A stretch of 64,000 nt of DNA from Heracleum sosnowskyi. Its lineage: Eukaryota > Streptophyta > Magnoliopsida > Apiales > Apiaceae. This document shows positions 38,762 to 53,270 of this stretch, in pieces. The notes beneath the pieces are model-generated. The model was not told the DNA's origin and made no database searches. It saw nothing but the letters and a program-made list of their open reading frames with translations. The DNA lies in contig CM061238.1 of NCBI GenBank assembly GCA_030848705.1, positions 79,570,685-79,634,684 of the forward strand, read 5' to 3'. Numbering within the stretch: position 1 is the first letter of the stretch; every line of letters starts with the position of its first letter. A program made the translations under genes and the position numbers.

Positions 38762-39940
38762 CTTTATATCATTAGATTAACTACTGTATTATATCATCGT
38801 CATATTACATGCTTGCCGAGTGATCGTTATGCTGTTTTTGAGTTGCCGATTAAAGTTCTGTTTCATATTAATGATAAAAAGAGTCTCTGTCGCTCTTTTT
38901 CGTGTTTCAGTCATAAAAAAAATGGTATGAATAAGGAACGAGTGTCCTCAGTGTTAGTGCCTGTTCTTATACATGATGCTTAATTTAGCACTTCAACTTT
39001 TGAATTAAATTAGGGAAAATTTTAGCATGTTGCTTCTTTATTAGTCTCTATCTGAATGATTGCAGCTTCTTTTATTACGAGGTTTGCAAAATGGTGTGAT
39101 CTGGGTAAAGTTTTCATGTATTGCAGATTAGTAACATATTCAAGTGTAAAACAAACACTTCTATCTCATACTGCATGCAATATCAAATATTACACTCATC
39201 ATTATCAAAGGAGCTTGATCAAATATTTAAACTGCCAATTAAAATACACAATGTACTCGTATAAATCTCCCAGGTGGCATTTTTCTCTTATTACGTTATC
39301 AAATTATTATGGACCATGTACCTCATCTCGCTTAAATGCAAACCAAGGTTGTATTCGGTTCAATTCGATTTTATTCCGGAAAAATGAGTACTAAAAAATT
39401 GGGAGAATACTTCTTGGACAATTAACCGGATATTATTTTCATAAATTTTATTAAAAATATTAAATTTAAATGTCATAATTTAGTGAATTAGTGTTATAAG
39501 AAAATATATTTTTTGTTATTAATAATAATTTAATATAAATACCAAAACTAAAATTGGTAGTATTTTTAATAATGTACTAACAATAGTAATGTCCGAATAT
39601 TAATGTCATTTACTCGATAATTTTTATCAATACAACCAAAAAATAAATCACCTATTGTAACTTCAGAATAGTGCATTGATCCTAATTCCTAACTAAAAAG
39701 AAGACTAATAATATTGGCAACTGCATATGAAGTAACAATAGTGCATTGATTTCAACTAAAAAGAAGACTAGTATTGGCAACTGCATTTGATCAAATGGCA
39801 AAAAATAGTGTCCCTACCTCCCAAACCACTAGTAGGCCTCCGCTATTCGTAGAACCTACCGGTTCTACAATTAACTAAGGTTCTACAATTAACTAAAGTA
39901 ATACAGTAAAATTATCATGTATCAACTTACAATGATCAGC
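38762..39940. other. Intergenic DNA with a short tandem duplication
   Basis: Holds the probable 3' UTR of the small gene (to about 38900) and AT-rich spacer. About 39668-39795 is a tandem pair of 60-70 bp sharing AGTGCATTGAT, ACTAAAAAGAAGACTA and TTGGCAACTGCAT. GGTTCTACAATTAACTAA is duplicated at about 39861-39897. Open frames here look accidental. Confidence 0.5.
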
Positions 39941-39947
39941 ATCAAAC

Positions 39948-40215
39948 TTACAAAAAAAAGTTGACTAAAAATGAAAAAAAATTACAGGAAACTATTGTAA
40001 ATTTGATTTTTGCTGGACAGAGATCTAGTTGTATTAGATTGATGTTAATCAAGAGTTGCATGATTTTCGTCACCAACTTTGCAAGACAGCCTACCTGTGG
40101 ACCTTTCATTACCCATACAAAAAAGAGGACCAAAAGAAACATTAAAGCTATAGTTCGAAACCAACCACTAGCAATTTTTTTACCAGCTTGCTTCTCCCTG
40201 TCTGCAGCCTCAGAA
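39948..40215 (-). other. Possible unplaced 3' exon with a membrane segment
   Basis: On the minus strand an open frame from about 40228 to 39948 reads RWFSEAADREKQAGKKIASG, then a hydrophobic stretch (IALMFLLVLFFVWVM), then KGPQVGCLAKLV. It is preceded by an acceptor-like TAATTAG. It lies in the likely 3' UTR of the O-fucosyltransferase-like gene. It reads like protein but no partner exon or family is recognised; it may be a gene remnant or chance. Confidence 0.25.
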
Positions 40216-40582
40216 AACCACCTCCCTAATTATCATCGAGGACTCACTTTTGTACCTGATCCCCTATTACGTTTCTGTAAATTTCTCTTACAAACTTCTG
40301 TACAATGTCTACAATGCACTTCAAACTCCAAGTCCAAGCACAGACAAAATGACTGGGAATGAACCGGAATCTTCATGCTGTGAAATTGGAAGGAATAGCT
40401 TCACAGATCACAACGTATTTTCATCAAGAAACTCAGTTCTTGAATTCCATTATCCTCAACAACTTTGTCATGTGCACGTACTCATCCAGCAGGACAAAGC
40501 AGTCATACCAGAAAATTTACTATAAATGGTTACCCTAGGAGTCATTGCAATGGTTGAATTTTTAGAGAAAAGGTTTCGGTGA

Positions 40583-43500
40583 TTAATCTGAAAGCAACTC
40601 CTCCAACTCCGGCTCCTCAGAGGTAGAAGCATCAAAATCAGTACTTGTTCCGTTGAACTGACTATTATCTTGAGAGCCACTCATCTCGTCTTCCTCTTCC
40701 TCATCAGAGAGTTCTGGCTCATTTTCATTACTTTGGTCATCAACCGTGGCTCTCACATCTTCCTTTGTTGTGCTCTTTCCCACACCAAATTTTCGCAGAT
40801 TGGACTCCGCCAATGCTTTGGCCTTCGAATCTTCACATATGCAGGCAGAAGGGTTTTCATGAAACTCACCCCTGCCTGGCCTAACTTCCTTGGGTTCCCC
40901 CATAAATCCTTTTTGATGCTTACGAATTCCAGTGGCAAATTCATCCCAAGTCATGTTCTCACGGTTCAAAAACAACCTGTAGAGTTTTTTGCCATTTGGA
41001 CGAATAGTAGGTTTATGCCCGAAATATCGCCTGCAATCAATGAAATAACATCAATATAATACAGTCATAGGTAGAATATAGTTTTAACTTTTTAAGAGAA
41101 AGCTATCAAGCGTACCTCCTTCCAGCTAAAATTTTTGCCATATTACCATTATTGTTGGTAACAAATACATTGCTTCTGTCACATACTATGTAATCCAGTG
41201 CAGCCATGCGAGAGGAAAACCCAGCAAAAGGTTCCATCTCTTCGTTGCTGGCAATCGTGTCTTTTGAATAAAAATTTGGAAAAAGTGCCTTCAAGGGAGC
41301 CAGCGTTTCTTCTCCTCGATATACTTCACCTGAAGCCACATATATATGAACATCTTTACCATATCCCAGTGCTCTCAACATCAGACCTACTTCTTCAGGA
41401 GTAAGTGGGCATCTCCCCTGCCTTCTAACTTTATCTGGGTTGCTATTCTGTAAATCAAATAAGAGATTCTTATCCACTACTCATGAAGGCATGAATCTAC
41501 CTAAAAACAGGTTTGAGAAAAAGATCCATAAATTGTCTTTCTTATAGCAGGAAAATGATTCCTAATCGAAAATGACAATAGCTTCCCATTAATATTATAT
41601 TTTTCAGAATATTATTATAGTGTTGTGTTCATTAAGATACATGAAAGAGCACCATCATCACCCTTCGTCTCTAAAAAACGGACATATACGATGAGAATGA
41701 CAAAACTTACAATCAAGCTTAACATATTGAATCTAATGTGAAATCAAATGTTATAGAATAAAAAATAGAATCTGATAACCGTCTTTGTCATAATGAGATT
41801 CTACATGTAATCTACATGTTATGTTTAAGCCTATTTTTTGTCAATCTATGCTAAATTCTGTTTTTGTACATAATTGTTGGATGAAAAATCCTTGTTAATT
41901 TTAGATCTAAATGTGATTTTATGCTAGATTCTATGTTCGTTCTCTAGTTCTTTATATGAAAGTGTTCTTTAAGGAACATGGCCTAGATATATACCCTACA
42001 ATTACGGCTGATTTGAAACTCCTGGCAAGAAAATTCTAACATGTCGAAATCCAAAATTTGATCATTCATGTAAAACTGGGCTCAACATACGTGCAATGTT
42101 TTCCACCTTCTTCGTAATTTACCCAGTTCATTTCTCTCCCTCTCTCCTCCACCATAGTAACATCCTGAGAATGCAAGCATATCAGGTTCAAACCTGACAC
42201 ATGAAGCAAACTATCGCATGAGGAAATCTCCACATTACAATTATAACTGAAATAGAGTGTATCAATAAACTGGCAGTGCAGGTAAACCAAGTGAACTACA
42301 ATGCTCCCATCAACTTCCCACAGAGAAAAAGGGAAATTAAAAAAAAATTACATATGACTAATAGTTCACTAGTTTAAGTATATAGCAAGATAAATAACAG
42401 ATTTCTGCACGATCAGAACCTAGTGAAATAGCAAAACATGCAGGTAAATCAACTGTGCATTTTACGATTAGAAATTTGCAAGGCAAACAGGAAAAAGAAT
42501 GAAAGAGCATGCATAGTAAAGCAACAAGTATAGCGAGATAGATGATACCCACTCCCCTTGTCTAACCATGTAGTATGGTGTTCTAGTTCATAGGAATCTT
42601 TACCCTGTCCGTGCATATGAATGATTTTATAAACCATTACTGTTTTCCAACTTCAAATTGACCATGGCAAGTCTTGATTTTATTAATTAATTCACACCAA
42701 TCATACCAGGTTACCCTTCAATCAAGTGTCAGTCCAATAATCCAACTATCAACACATTATCACACAAAATATACAGTGTCATCTTATTAATCAGATTCTG
42801 AATTATTTAATTATAACTCAAGAGCAACATTAAGTGAGAGCGACAAGGGAAACTAAGGCGCATGGATTTTATTGGTCCAATCAAAATACAAAAAAATAAT
42901 AGGGAAAGATAGGCTAAAACTACCTCAGGTGCAGGGCAATATACTGCTTGCCCATAGACCTCATTCGGAAGACCAATTTTTCACCCATTTTATTTATTGG
43001 ATCCGTAAACTTCAAGGCATGGTAATTCACTCTACATCTGAGCTTCTGTAAATCTGACTCCAACCTGTTTGATAGTCTGTAGTCATACTTGGTGAGTTGA
43101 ACAGCCTGTCAAAACACGAATTTGTAAATAGGCAAAGGAATTAAATCCAATACGGTTAATGGACAGTTACAGACATCTACATAATAGTCCAACTTAAAAA
43201 AAAACATATTTAAAGTAATATGTTCTGCATAAAAAATATATAAATTAGTTTTAAGGTTCTTAAGTAATGTATTCCAAGTGAAACCTGACCCTATATTATA
43301 GAGAGAGGTAGATAGATACATGTATTAAAAGAGATCAAGAGACACATACTTGACAGTTACATGTATACTAATAACGATTTAAAAGTTTACTACAACTTTT
43401 TACATACTACTTTTATTATTATTAATGAAAATATCCTTGCATTACACGAGATATAAGCTTGTAACTAGAATTAAAAGAGCTGTGTGCACCCACATCATAA

Positions 43501-46301
43501 TGGAACAACTGACAATGATAGAGCTAAAGGGAGTTAAATGCACATGTGGCTATTGAAGAAAAATATGCGATGGGGTAGAACAAGGGATGACAAGGGAGAG
43601 GAAAAGTAATGAATTGGATAGATAACTACGACATTATGTAACATGTAAAAAAAACAAAGAATATAATTTTCCAACACCTTAGTAAAGTAGTGTTTGAGAG
43701 TAACTGCCTCATCAACAATTATACACTTCATGTGCATTCTTCAGTAGGCTAACATGTGCTTTACTGCTTTGGTGATACATACATCACACAAAAATATGTA
43801 AATAATTAATATATACAAATGGACTGAAAACTAATGACACAAGTACATAACAGATTCTTGCTAATACAATTATTATCTGAGGAATAGGTATCTCCTATGA
43901 TCATAGAAAATAAAGGTAAACCTTCCCAACCATAGAAAATGATTCTGTAACTATGTGTTATGGCGTATAGATACATAACAAAAGCAAAACATGTGTTTAG
44001 TCTATGAACTATATACTAATACTGAAGGATATGTATAAGGAACCAGATAACTTACGTGCTTTTTTAGAAGATTAGGTAGAACACGATTTACATAGCATTT
44101 GTCACTACACTTTCTTGGAACACGCATAGTGTATGGTATCCATGTCTTCCCTCCCTTTAGTGGTAGTTCTTTTATGATTTTGACATCTTTAGCTAGATGA
44201 GATATGAACCAATCAACATCAAATATCTGTGAGAAGTTACTGCACAAAATAGAAAAAAAAATTGTTGTCTAACATCTCCACAGTCGATTGTATAAAAACA
44301 AGATCGTCTTTACTAGCTGCATTTTGATATATCAAGATATGTAGCATAGCAAGTGATGAATTTATACAACTGACCTAGAATCCTTCCAAAATGAATTTTG
44401 GTCCAGCTTTGGAACAACAAGAGTAGCATTCAATATGCGAGCAGCAACAACAGCATCTGTAATCTGGGAAAAAGCAAAAAGAAATAGAAATTAAGAAATC
44501 TTAGCACCAAGAACTAACTCTAGAATTACATAGTTGAAACAAGGAAATAACAGCAAAAATACATTACTCAAATTTTTACAATGTGCAAACTCAGGTCAAA
44601 GCACAATAAGTTGTACACTTGTCCTTGGAACACACAATTCATATTAGCTCACCACAGGACCACTAAAATGACCTGACATCTTACTTTGTTCTAGTAAAGT
44701 CAAAGACATTATTTTAAGTTCAATACATCCTTCATCGTTTGTTGCAAACAGGCATTTGTAAAACATTCAAGGCCAGATTAGAAAAAAAGTTGTAAACATC
44801 ACTGATCTATCTTGAGTTATGGATCAAGTTTAATTCATTATCCTGTACCTCATCTAGGTTGATATTAATTTATAACAACATTAGGTTCGAAGTTCTGTTA
44901 CTTCATAGTTGTTCATTTCTTTCTGCAGACTAGACAATTACCTAGCGACAAGAAATCCAACAGGAAGAACAACAATAGTCAAGATGATTAAGAACCAAAA
45001 ATTTCACTCAGCTTGCTTAATTGACAGAAAATCACTTTTAACATTTATATACATACACATATAAAATTACTAGGATGATGACGCGTATAGGAAGAACTGG
45101 TAAAGAGATATTATCATAGTGTGACCTGTAGTAACCCATTACCTCTTTAGTTCTAGATAATAAATTTACAAAGATATTACATTAATCCTATTCTATCGGT
45201 CGATATAGGAACTATGAGTCATGACCAATCATATATATATATAGCAAAGTCACAAGCAACAAATTTTATTAATGAATACATCAGCTATTTGAGTGTTGAC
45301 TAGGTCTTAACTCTTAATATCATTCAGAGTCAAGGGAACCAGGAACCTAAAGTCAGATTCTTAAAATCACAAACGTGAGAGATGCCATGCAATTTAAGAT
45401 TGTCAACTACTAAACCACAAAAAAGGTCCAACCTACTATGAACCTACTATGATAAAATTTGTAATAACTAGCTATATATCATCAGCTTGTTGGTATATGA
45501 ACTTGTGTCTTTACGTGAATTATGCATCCAACAAGTTGACCATACTTGAATTTTGCTTCTCGAGTCCAAGGAAATTATTACAGAATCATATCGAAAGCAG
45601 CTACCTCATTATGTAATAGGAAATGTGTAATTAATAATTATGTGATTAGATTGACTTGAATAATAGTAACCTGAGTGAAAAGTTCAGAAGCTTTGTTTTG
45701 ACTTTCATAGGAACCATCTATAGAGTGTTCACTGAGAAAGTCTTTGTTTTGGTATGACTACATAGAGTAAATTTCCGCACAGAAATTTGGCTACATTTGT
45801 TTAATAACGCCTCAGATAGAACGGTTATACTGCATTATGCTACTTTGAATTAATTTTTGTTTCACTTGCTCCTTTAGACATACATCATATCTTTGCAGGT
45901 TTCAGATTATATGATATCCTCACATGACAAAAATTGTCAACGTGATTACATGGACTGATAATTAAGAAAGAAGAGATTCTGTAGAGGTTAAATCAGCCGG
46001 ATAATTTTGAACTAAACTTCTTTTTAGGGATAAAAAACACCTTTTGTCTGTTTAAAGCATATAGCTGGTTTTGCAAACCAAGTAGTGTTTTCGGAATTCT
46101 GACCACGTGCCGATAGTATTATCTTAGTTTTATTTTTAAATTTACAAGTGCACTTCTATGCAGCCAAATATTTGCTCTTCCTTTTCCTTGTTTTACTTAA
46201 AAATATACAGTTTTTAGGTGCCTGATATTACTATTTATTGAAATAATTTTTAATATATGAAAGAATTGGCCTGCCTTAATCGGTAACTAATTATCAGCCT
46301 A

Positions 46302-46333
<32 letters not shown>

Positions 46334-47488
46334 GAAAGAGAAGGTGAGGAGAGCGAAGGAAAGAACATAAAGCAGCAATTTCCTTGCTCCCAGAGTATCT
46401 TTAATATTCATACTAGCTGGAAAGTTATGCCTTAATAGCAAATTTGTAACTTTAGGGGATGTCAACCAAGTTACCCTGTCAATTTCTTTTTCCTTACATA
46501 GGTTAAGTCTTCATATTGATGCTTCTATCTTAATTTTTAGGGGAAAACATCTATGGCAACCAAATACTCTAATAGTAAGTAGGCTATTTAATATTTTAAC
46601 CTGTATCTGCATATTAGAATATCAAAAAAAATCTTTGAAGTAATAAAACAAACTTATAATCACCAGGCACCAGCTGTAGATACAACTGGCATTTATTGAT
46701 AGTTAAAAAAAGGATTATACTCCTCCTTAATATGGCCACAGATTGAACAATATAAAATCGGAGAGAGAAGAGCCTCGATTTCAGTTTGTTTCAAGGACAA
46801 TTATAATAATCTCACACCACTAAAATGAATTAAAAAATACAGGGGTGATATCACAATTTATTTTTCATATAATCGCAAAAATTTGAACCTAAAGAAACTT
46901 TACCCCAGTTCTTTGTTGGTTTAAACCACCACTGGTCACAATCAACAAGTAACGATTAGCCTGTGTAACTTCTTTAGCTTCTGTTATTCAACAAGCAGAA
47001 AACAAGCCAAAGTGAATAAAAAATGAAACAGTTATCACAATTTTATTAGGTTAATATGTAACTGAGTATTTATCTAGTCTACTGCAATACATTATCAACA
47101 AGTTTGATTACAAAATAGAGTAAAAGCTCACTTGCAAAGTTATTGCTGGCGTTACTGCATCCGTAAAAGAATTTAGACATCTTCGAGTTCCAGATATCGC
47201 GATCAGTTGATTCGCCATTGTTCTACACCTCAATAACCGACACAAAATAGTTAAACTAACTAAAAAATAATTATAAACTCAGATCCAATCAAATCTTATT
47301 TTACAACATTACAAATCCAAATATATTCAAACTTAAAATTAATCAAAAAAATAGCATCTGCCCTAACCGGAATGTGAAACCTTTGCAATTGATCACCGTC
47401 ACTAGCATCATAGCTCAACTGCATAAATAAATTCAAATTTAGAATAGCACATAAAAAATAAACGATTGTATCTATAGTGCGTGAGTGT

Positions 47489-47523
<35 letters not shown>

Positions 47524-47849
47524 AGAAATTGCAGAGAGAGAGAGAGAGGGAGTGTCGAGAAATTGCAGAGAGAGAGAGAGGGAGTATCAAGAAATTGCAG
47601 AGAGTGAGAGAGGGAGTATCAAGAAATTGCAGAGGGAGATAGGGAGAGATGGAGAGACGCGGAGAGAGAGAGAGAGAGTACCGAGAGATTGCGGTGATGT
47701 AGATGATCAGAAGCGAGAGGAGGAGCGAGAAAAGAAAGGAGAGCAAAAAGTAGGAGTATGCCGCCGGAGATTATAGAGATAACCGGGATTATATAACGAA
47801 AACGGTTGTGCTGGTGGTGATGACGGTGGCGCCGCCGGTGAGAAGCCAT
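40583..47849 (-). CDS. GDP-fucose protein O-fucosyltransferase-like protein, ten exons, 574 aa
   Basis: Exons in transcript order: 47682-47849, 47368-47418, 47132-47222, 46904-46980, 44375-44463, 44056-44239, 42924-43105, 42091-42193, 41116-41447, 40583-41030. They sum to 1,725 bp (574 codons plus stop), all phases agree, and introns are GT-AG. Exon 1 encodes a His/Arg-rich cytosolic tail (MASHRRRHRHHHQHNRFRY) and one membrane anchor (about residues 20-45), so a type II Golgi-type protein. Family blocks follow: YLLIVTSGGLNQQRTG, ITDAVVAARILNATLVVPKL, IFDVDWFISHLAKDVKIIKE, FEPDMLAFSGCYYGGGERER, GRCPLTPEEVGLMLRALGYG and VFVTNNNGNMAKILAGRRRY, then GHKPTIRPNGKKLYRLF. The last exon adds an acidic tail rich in Glu, Asp and Ser (ELSDEEEEDEM). 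Plant members transfer fucose or act in wall and adhesion glycan pathways; the acceptor of this one is not evident. No damage is seen. The 2.4-kb intron 4 and 1.1-kb intron 7 hold only AT-rich sequence and short repeats. Confidence 0.9.
46306..46333. repeat. (GT)n microsatellite in intron 4
   Basis: About 14 GT units in the 2.4-kb intron 4 of the O-fucosyltransferase-like gene. Confidence 0.95.
47490..47681. repeat. GA-rich tract and GAGAGAG-CGAGAAATTGCA repeats in intron 1
   Basis: A pure (GA)n run at 47492-47520 is followed by four or five units of GAGAAATTGCAGAGAG or AAGAAATTGCAGAGAG about 35-50 bp apart, reaching to the exon 1 donor. On the transcribed (minus) strand it is a CT-rich tract immediately downstream of the first exon, where intron enhancers often lie in plants. 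Confidence 0.85.
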
Positions 47850-50800
47850 AAAAAGGCGGTGATAGTCACCTGAGTAGGAAATATAATTAAAAAAATCAGA
47901 GTGAGAGAAAAGGGAGGGAATAAGGGATGGGGGATGTAAGATTAGTTTGGTTAATTTTACAATTAAGGGACTGGCCTGACCTGACGGACGTTACCTAACG
48001 TCCTAATTTTTTTTTAATTGCTTGCCGACCTACTTTGATAACGACAAGGATCTCGCAGGCAAGTATTTAAATTAGCAAAGCCTGGTTTTGACTCCGCCCA
48101 AGTGGGCTCACTGTGCATATTTTTCTCATTTTGCCCCCTTTGTTTTTTGTTTTTGTTTTTTATTCGACTGTTAAGTGTTAAGTATTTATAATTTAAAGTT
48201 ATAATTAAATTATAATTTATGATTTTGACGAATAGATATATATTTTTTTCGATACTGTGCATTTTTAGTTTCCTTAGAGCACATGTTTTTTTTAATATAA
48301 TATAATATTTATTTTATAGTAAAAAATATTATATTATTTTTTTGTATTAATAATAGAAGTATATAGAATATAGTATAATTGACATTTTTATTAAGAAAAT
48401 ATAGTGTTTGATATTTTCTGAAATGTATTAATAATTGAAAGATATATAATATTAAGAAAATATATAATTAAAAAAGACAATATTAATGATTGAAATATAT
48501 GTTATATTAATTAATTTTTATTTTTGGCGTGTTAATAAAATGTAATATATTTTCATCAAAAGATAATGTGTTTTAATTATAAAATACAATCGACTAATTA
48601 CTAAATTTTATATTATTTTATAATTTATTAAATAAAATAATAACGAAAAATTGAAAATCAAAATTTTGAATGTTTCGGATATTATATAATAGTACCTAGA
48701 ATTTTATATATGTACCTAGAAAATCATATATGTACCTAGAAAAACATTCTATATAACTTGTAGAGTTATTCGAATTTTTACAAATTTTAATAAAAAATGA
48801 AAAAATTGAATTCAAAAATATGATTAGTCGTACACTTTAAGAACGTCGTTGACATATTCATGAAATGTCACTTTCAAAAAATTAAGTTTTCCTGAATATT
48901 TGAAATGTCAATCAAACAAATTTTAAATGCTAAAAATAGTTACATTCTAAAATAAAAGAAAATTCAAATTAATAACATTATAATATAATAAATATAAGAA
49001 TAATTTTTAAATTTTAGAAGAAAAAAAAAATTTGAAAGAAGAAAGTTGGATTGCACACTTACGTAAATACATACAGTAAAATAATGACGCTAAATTTGAT
49101 GAGATCCCATCATTCATGAATCTCAATATCTCATACATAATTAAAATATAGGATGCAGGGCCTCCTCCGATGTATTATTCTGTCGGTTAGTTTGATTATT
49201 ATAATATGCTCATTTTAATATTGTTTTATGGGTATATTATTTGAATAACTCTGGATATTAATTTTTTTTAAAGTTGCTGAATTTAAGAATATTTTATCAA
49301 ATAAATATCCTTATACCTATCTCTAACTTCCTTATTTGAAATATCTAAATTTTGGTTACTAGATTATACTATGTTCAAGGTATTTCAAAAAATCATCCAT
49401 TAAAAGTTATGATTTAAAATAATAATAATAACAATAAATTAAATAAGAGACATTTTTCATTAAAATTATTATTTTATTGAAAATTTGGAGACAAGATATG
49501 TATTGCAATAAAAATATTACAAAAAAAAATATTTTATAATCAAAAATTTATAAATCTACGATTTTGGAATGTTTAAAAATTATTATTTAATTTAAAAACA
49601 ATGTTTAATTATTTAATTTGGAGACCATGTTTTGCTTGTACAACACATATAGTTTTAAAAAAAATTATAAAATAGTAATTTTCATGAAACAAAATTTACA
49701 AAATATTGCATATTATAATATTTTCTTATAGGACATATATAAACTCTAAGGTATTCGATAAGATAGTGGTCTTTATATAATTTCATTGTATTAAATAAAT
49801 CAAATTATTATACATTTTAGATGAAACAATATAATTTTGAAAATAATAATATATATTAAATTATTTCTTTTATATTAAGATAAATATTTTTATGAGATAA
49901 TATATATTAATCGACTTATCAAAATTAGAAAAATGAACTCATATTTCTACTCTAATTTACCATAAATATTATAAATTTAAATACAAACCTTTTATATGTA
50001 AAGGATCACACACAAACATAAACCTTTAATAAAACCTAAATATGACCTAAAAATAGATATAAAATTTGAAAAATGAGAGGTGCATGATCATTAAAAATTT
50101 AAATAGATACCAGACTTATCAATGTGATATGTAACCAGGGCTGAACCCGGGGGCAATATAAGCTAAAATATTAGTTAACCTGGAAATTTTAGTAAATTTT
50201 TTTTTTTAATAAAATGACAACTTTTAGTTAAAAATAGTAAAATTTTACTTTAAACCATGATTAATCTCTGAAAATTAGCAAAAAAAATATCGTAACCCCA
50301 ATTATTTTGTGATCTTGATTCCGCAGTTGTATGTAACAATTTATAATATATAGAGATAAATTCTTTTTTACCAATGTACTCAACTGTTTTTCCTAAATAT
50401 GAATTCAGAAATTTTATTAAGTGAATTCATGTGTATAATACGAGAGATCTACTATTTTTCATAAGAAATGTAATTAATCAACATTTTTATATTTGACAAT
50501 TTGGATATTTTGAAAATAATTTTTGGTGTCTTTAACTTTATAAAAATTAAAGTTTGATTATTCTAGCTCTGAAATATGAATGATGATGATATAGTTAGTA
50601 CGGTAACAAGAAAAGTTAGCGACATAAATCAGCGAAGGGAATAAGAACTAATTATAGCCGATAAAGCAGTCGAACAGAGAGAGAGCAACACGTAAAAAAC
50701 AGACAACTTGATGAAGACCAAGAACCGGGGGGATAACTTCTGTCTTACTTCAAACAAAGAACATACGCAAGGTGCAAACTGCTCTAATTTATCATGTTTA

Positions 50801-51040
50801 CCGTGACGTCTCTAATTGCCACCTTATGCTAATTCAAAGGGTATTTTATTTTCCTTTCGATGTGTTTTCATTGGTCTGCTTAGATATATGTAAATATATA
50901 TTTTTATTTTTTGAAAATAGATATATGTAAATATTAAAACTATGTTCATCAAAAAATTAATATATAACTTAGGCTTGTAAGAAAGAACGTTCTGCTTTAT
51001 AATTAATTTACTATTATATAATAGCTTTAAATCATCAATA
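47850..51040. other. Promoter side of the O-fucosyltransferase-like gene and AT-rich spacer
   Basis: The first 150 bp should hold the 5' UTR and promoter of the minus-strand gene. The rest is about 3 kb of AT-rich DNA with no gene seen. TATATGTACCTAGAAAA is repeated at 48690-48745. GAATGTTTCGGATATTATAT near 48669 resembles the Helitron 5' termini at 3660 and 18010, so a decayed Helitron end may lie here. A GA-rich patch is at about 50675. Confidence 0.5.
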
Positions 51041-51179
51041 TCTTTATATATATAAAGGAAAACCTCCCGAATCTCTCAGATCGTCCGAAAGCTGTTTATC
51101 TATTTTTCTAGAGCTCCTGAATTTTAAATTTCCTTATTTAAATTCGAATTTATTGGATAGAAAAATATCAACTGCCTTT

Positions 51180-53270
51180 TAAATTTTTAATAATGAGGAA
51201 ATATATAATATTCTTGCATTTAAAATCTCTACTAATGGAGAAAGTAAATATACAATAAATTTTTACTAATGAAGGAAACTAAATATCATTAATGGAAGAA
51301 ACTAAATATTTGATTATAATATTCTTGTCTTCAAAATATCTAAATTATAAAAAAAAATGTATTACCTTACATTATTTTAAACTTTCCTTTATTATTATCT
51401 AAATATTCTCATTGTATTTCTTTTCAAATGAAATTAACATCTTAACATTCTTTTCTCCTAAACTTTCTTTTTTATGTGATATAATAGAAAATACCGGAAC
51501 GTTTTGGTAAATAGGAAATTTAGAAATTAAATCGATCTTTCATAAGAAATTAATTAATTAATACCAAAGATTAGAAAAAATCTCAATTGCCTTTTAAATA
51601 TTTACAAATGGAGGAAACTAAATATACAATTTCAATATTCTTGCATTTAAAATCTCTACTAATGGAGGAAAGTAAATATAATATTCTTGCATTTAAAATC
51701 TCTACTAATGGAGAAATTAAATATACAATAGATCATTACTAATAGGTAGCGCTCTCAAATCGCTTCGTTCTATTTTTCTAATTTTCTCAATTTTTTGAAT
51801 TAATAATATTAAAGATTCAAAAAAATCTCAGTTACAGTCAATTAATCAATACTATTATATAAAGGAGAAGACGGAGGCGGTGAGTTAGCGCTCTCAGATC
51901 ACTTCGTTCTATTTTTTTAATTTTCTCAATTTTTTGAATTAATAATATTAAAAATTCGAAAAAATCTCAATTACCTTTTAAATGCTTACTAATAGAGGAA
52001 ACATATAATATTCTTGCATTTAAAATCTCTACTAATGGAAAAAGTAAAAATACAATAGATCTTTACTAATGGAGGAAACTAAATATCACTAATGGAAGAA
52101 ACTAAATATTCAATTATAATATTTTTGCCTTCAAAATTTCTAAATTAGAAAAAAAATGTATTACCTTACATTATTTTGAACTTTCCTCTATTGTTATCTA
52201 AATATTCTCATAATATTGTTTTTAATGAAATTACCATCTTAACATACTGCTCTCATAAATTTCTTTTATTATGTAATATAATAGAAAATACCGGAACGTT
52301 TTGGTAAATAAGAAGTTAATAAATTTGATCAGTCTTGTATAAGAAATTAAGTAATTAATACAAAAAACTAGAAAAAATCTCAATTGTATTTTAAATATTT
52401 ACTACTGGAGTAAACTAAATATACAATTTCAATATTGTTGCATTTAAAATCTCTACTAATGGAATATAATATTATTGCATTTAAAATCTCTACTAATGGA
52501 GAAAGTAAATATACAATAGATTTTTACTTATGGAGGAAACTAAATATCACTAATGGAGGAAACTAAATATTTGGTTATAATATTTTTGTCTTCAAAATAT
52601 TTAAATTATAAAAAAAAAGTGTATTACCTTACATTATTTTAAACTTTCCTCTATTATTATCTAAATATTCTCATTATATTTCTTTTCAAATGAAATTAAC
52701 ATCTTAACATTCTTTTCTCCTAAACTTTCTTTTTTTATGTGATATAATAGAAAATACAGGAACGTTTTGATAAATAAGAAGTTTAGAAATTAAATCGGTC
52801 TTGCATAAGAAATTAATTAATTAATACCAAATATTAGAAAAAATCTCAATTGTCTTTTAAATATTTACAAATGGAGGAAACTAAATATACAATTTCAATA
52901 TTCTTGCATTTAAAATCTCTACTAATGAAGGAAAGTAAATATAATATTCTTACATTTAAAATCTCTACTAATGGAGAAAGTAAATATACAATAGATCTTT
53001 ACTAATAGAGGAAACTAAATATTACAAATGGAGGAAACTAAATATTCAATTATAATATTCTTGCCTTCAAATATATATATATATATTTTTTAAAAGTGTA
53101 TTACTTTACATTATTTTGAACTTCCTTTTATTATTATCTAGATATTCTCATAATATTTATTTTCAAATGAAATTACCATCTTAACATTTTGCTCTCCTAA
53201 ACTTTCTTTTTTAATGTAATATAATAGAAAATACAAGAACATATTGGTAAATAAGAAGTTAAGAAATTAG
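51180..53270. repeat. Tandem array inside the Helitron
   Basis: The block beginning ATTACCTTACATTATTTT recurs at about 51362, 52162, 52625 and 53098, spacings of about 800, 463 and 473 bp. AATCTCTACTAATGGAG-type sub-repeats recur between them. Copies differ by roughly one base in ten by eye. Confidence 0.75.

Noticed and set aside
39056..39394. 112-codon plus-strand gene
   Set aside because: Unremarkable composition, no recognised motif, no splice or promoter support.
47477..47776. 99-codon plus-strand Arg/Glu-rich protein
   Set aside because: Artefact of the GA-rich tract in intron 1 of the O-fucosyltransferase-like gene.
48014..48262. 82-codon minus-strand frame upstream of the O-fucosyltransferase-like gene
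   Set aside because: Lys/Asn-rich from AT-rich DNA; no support for a gene.
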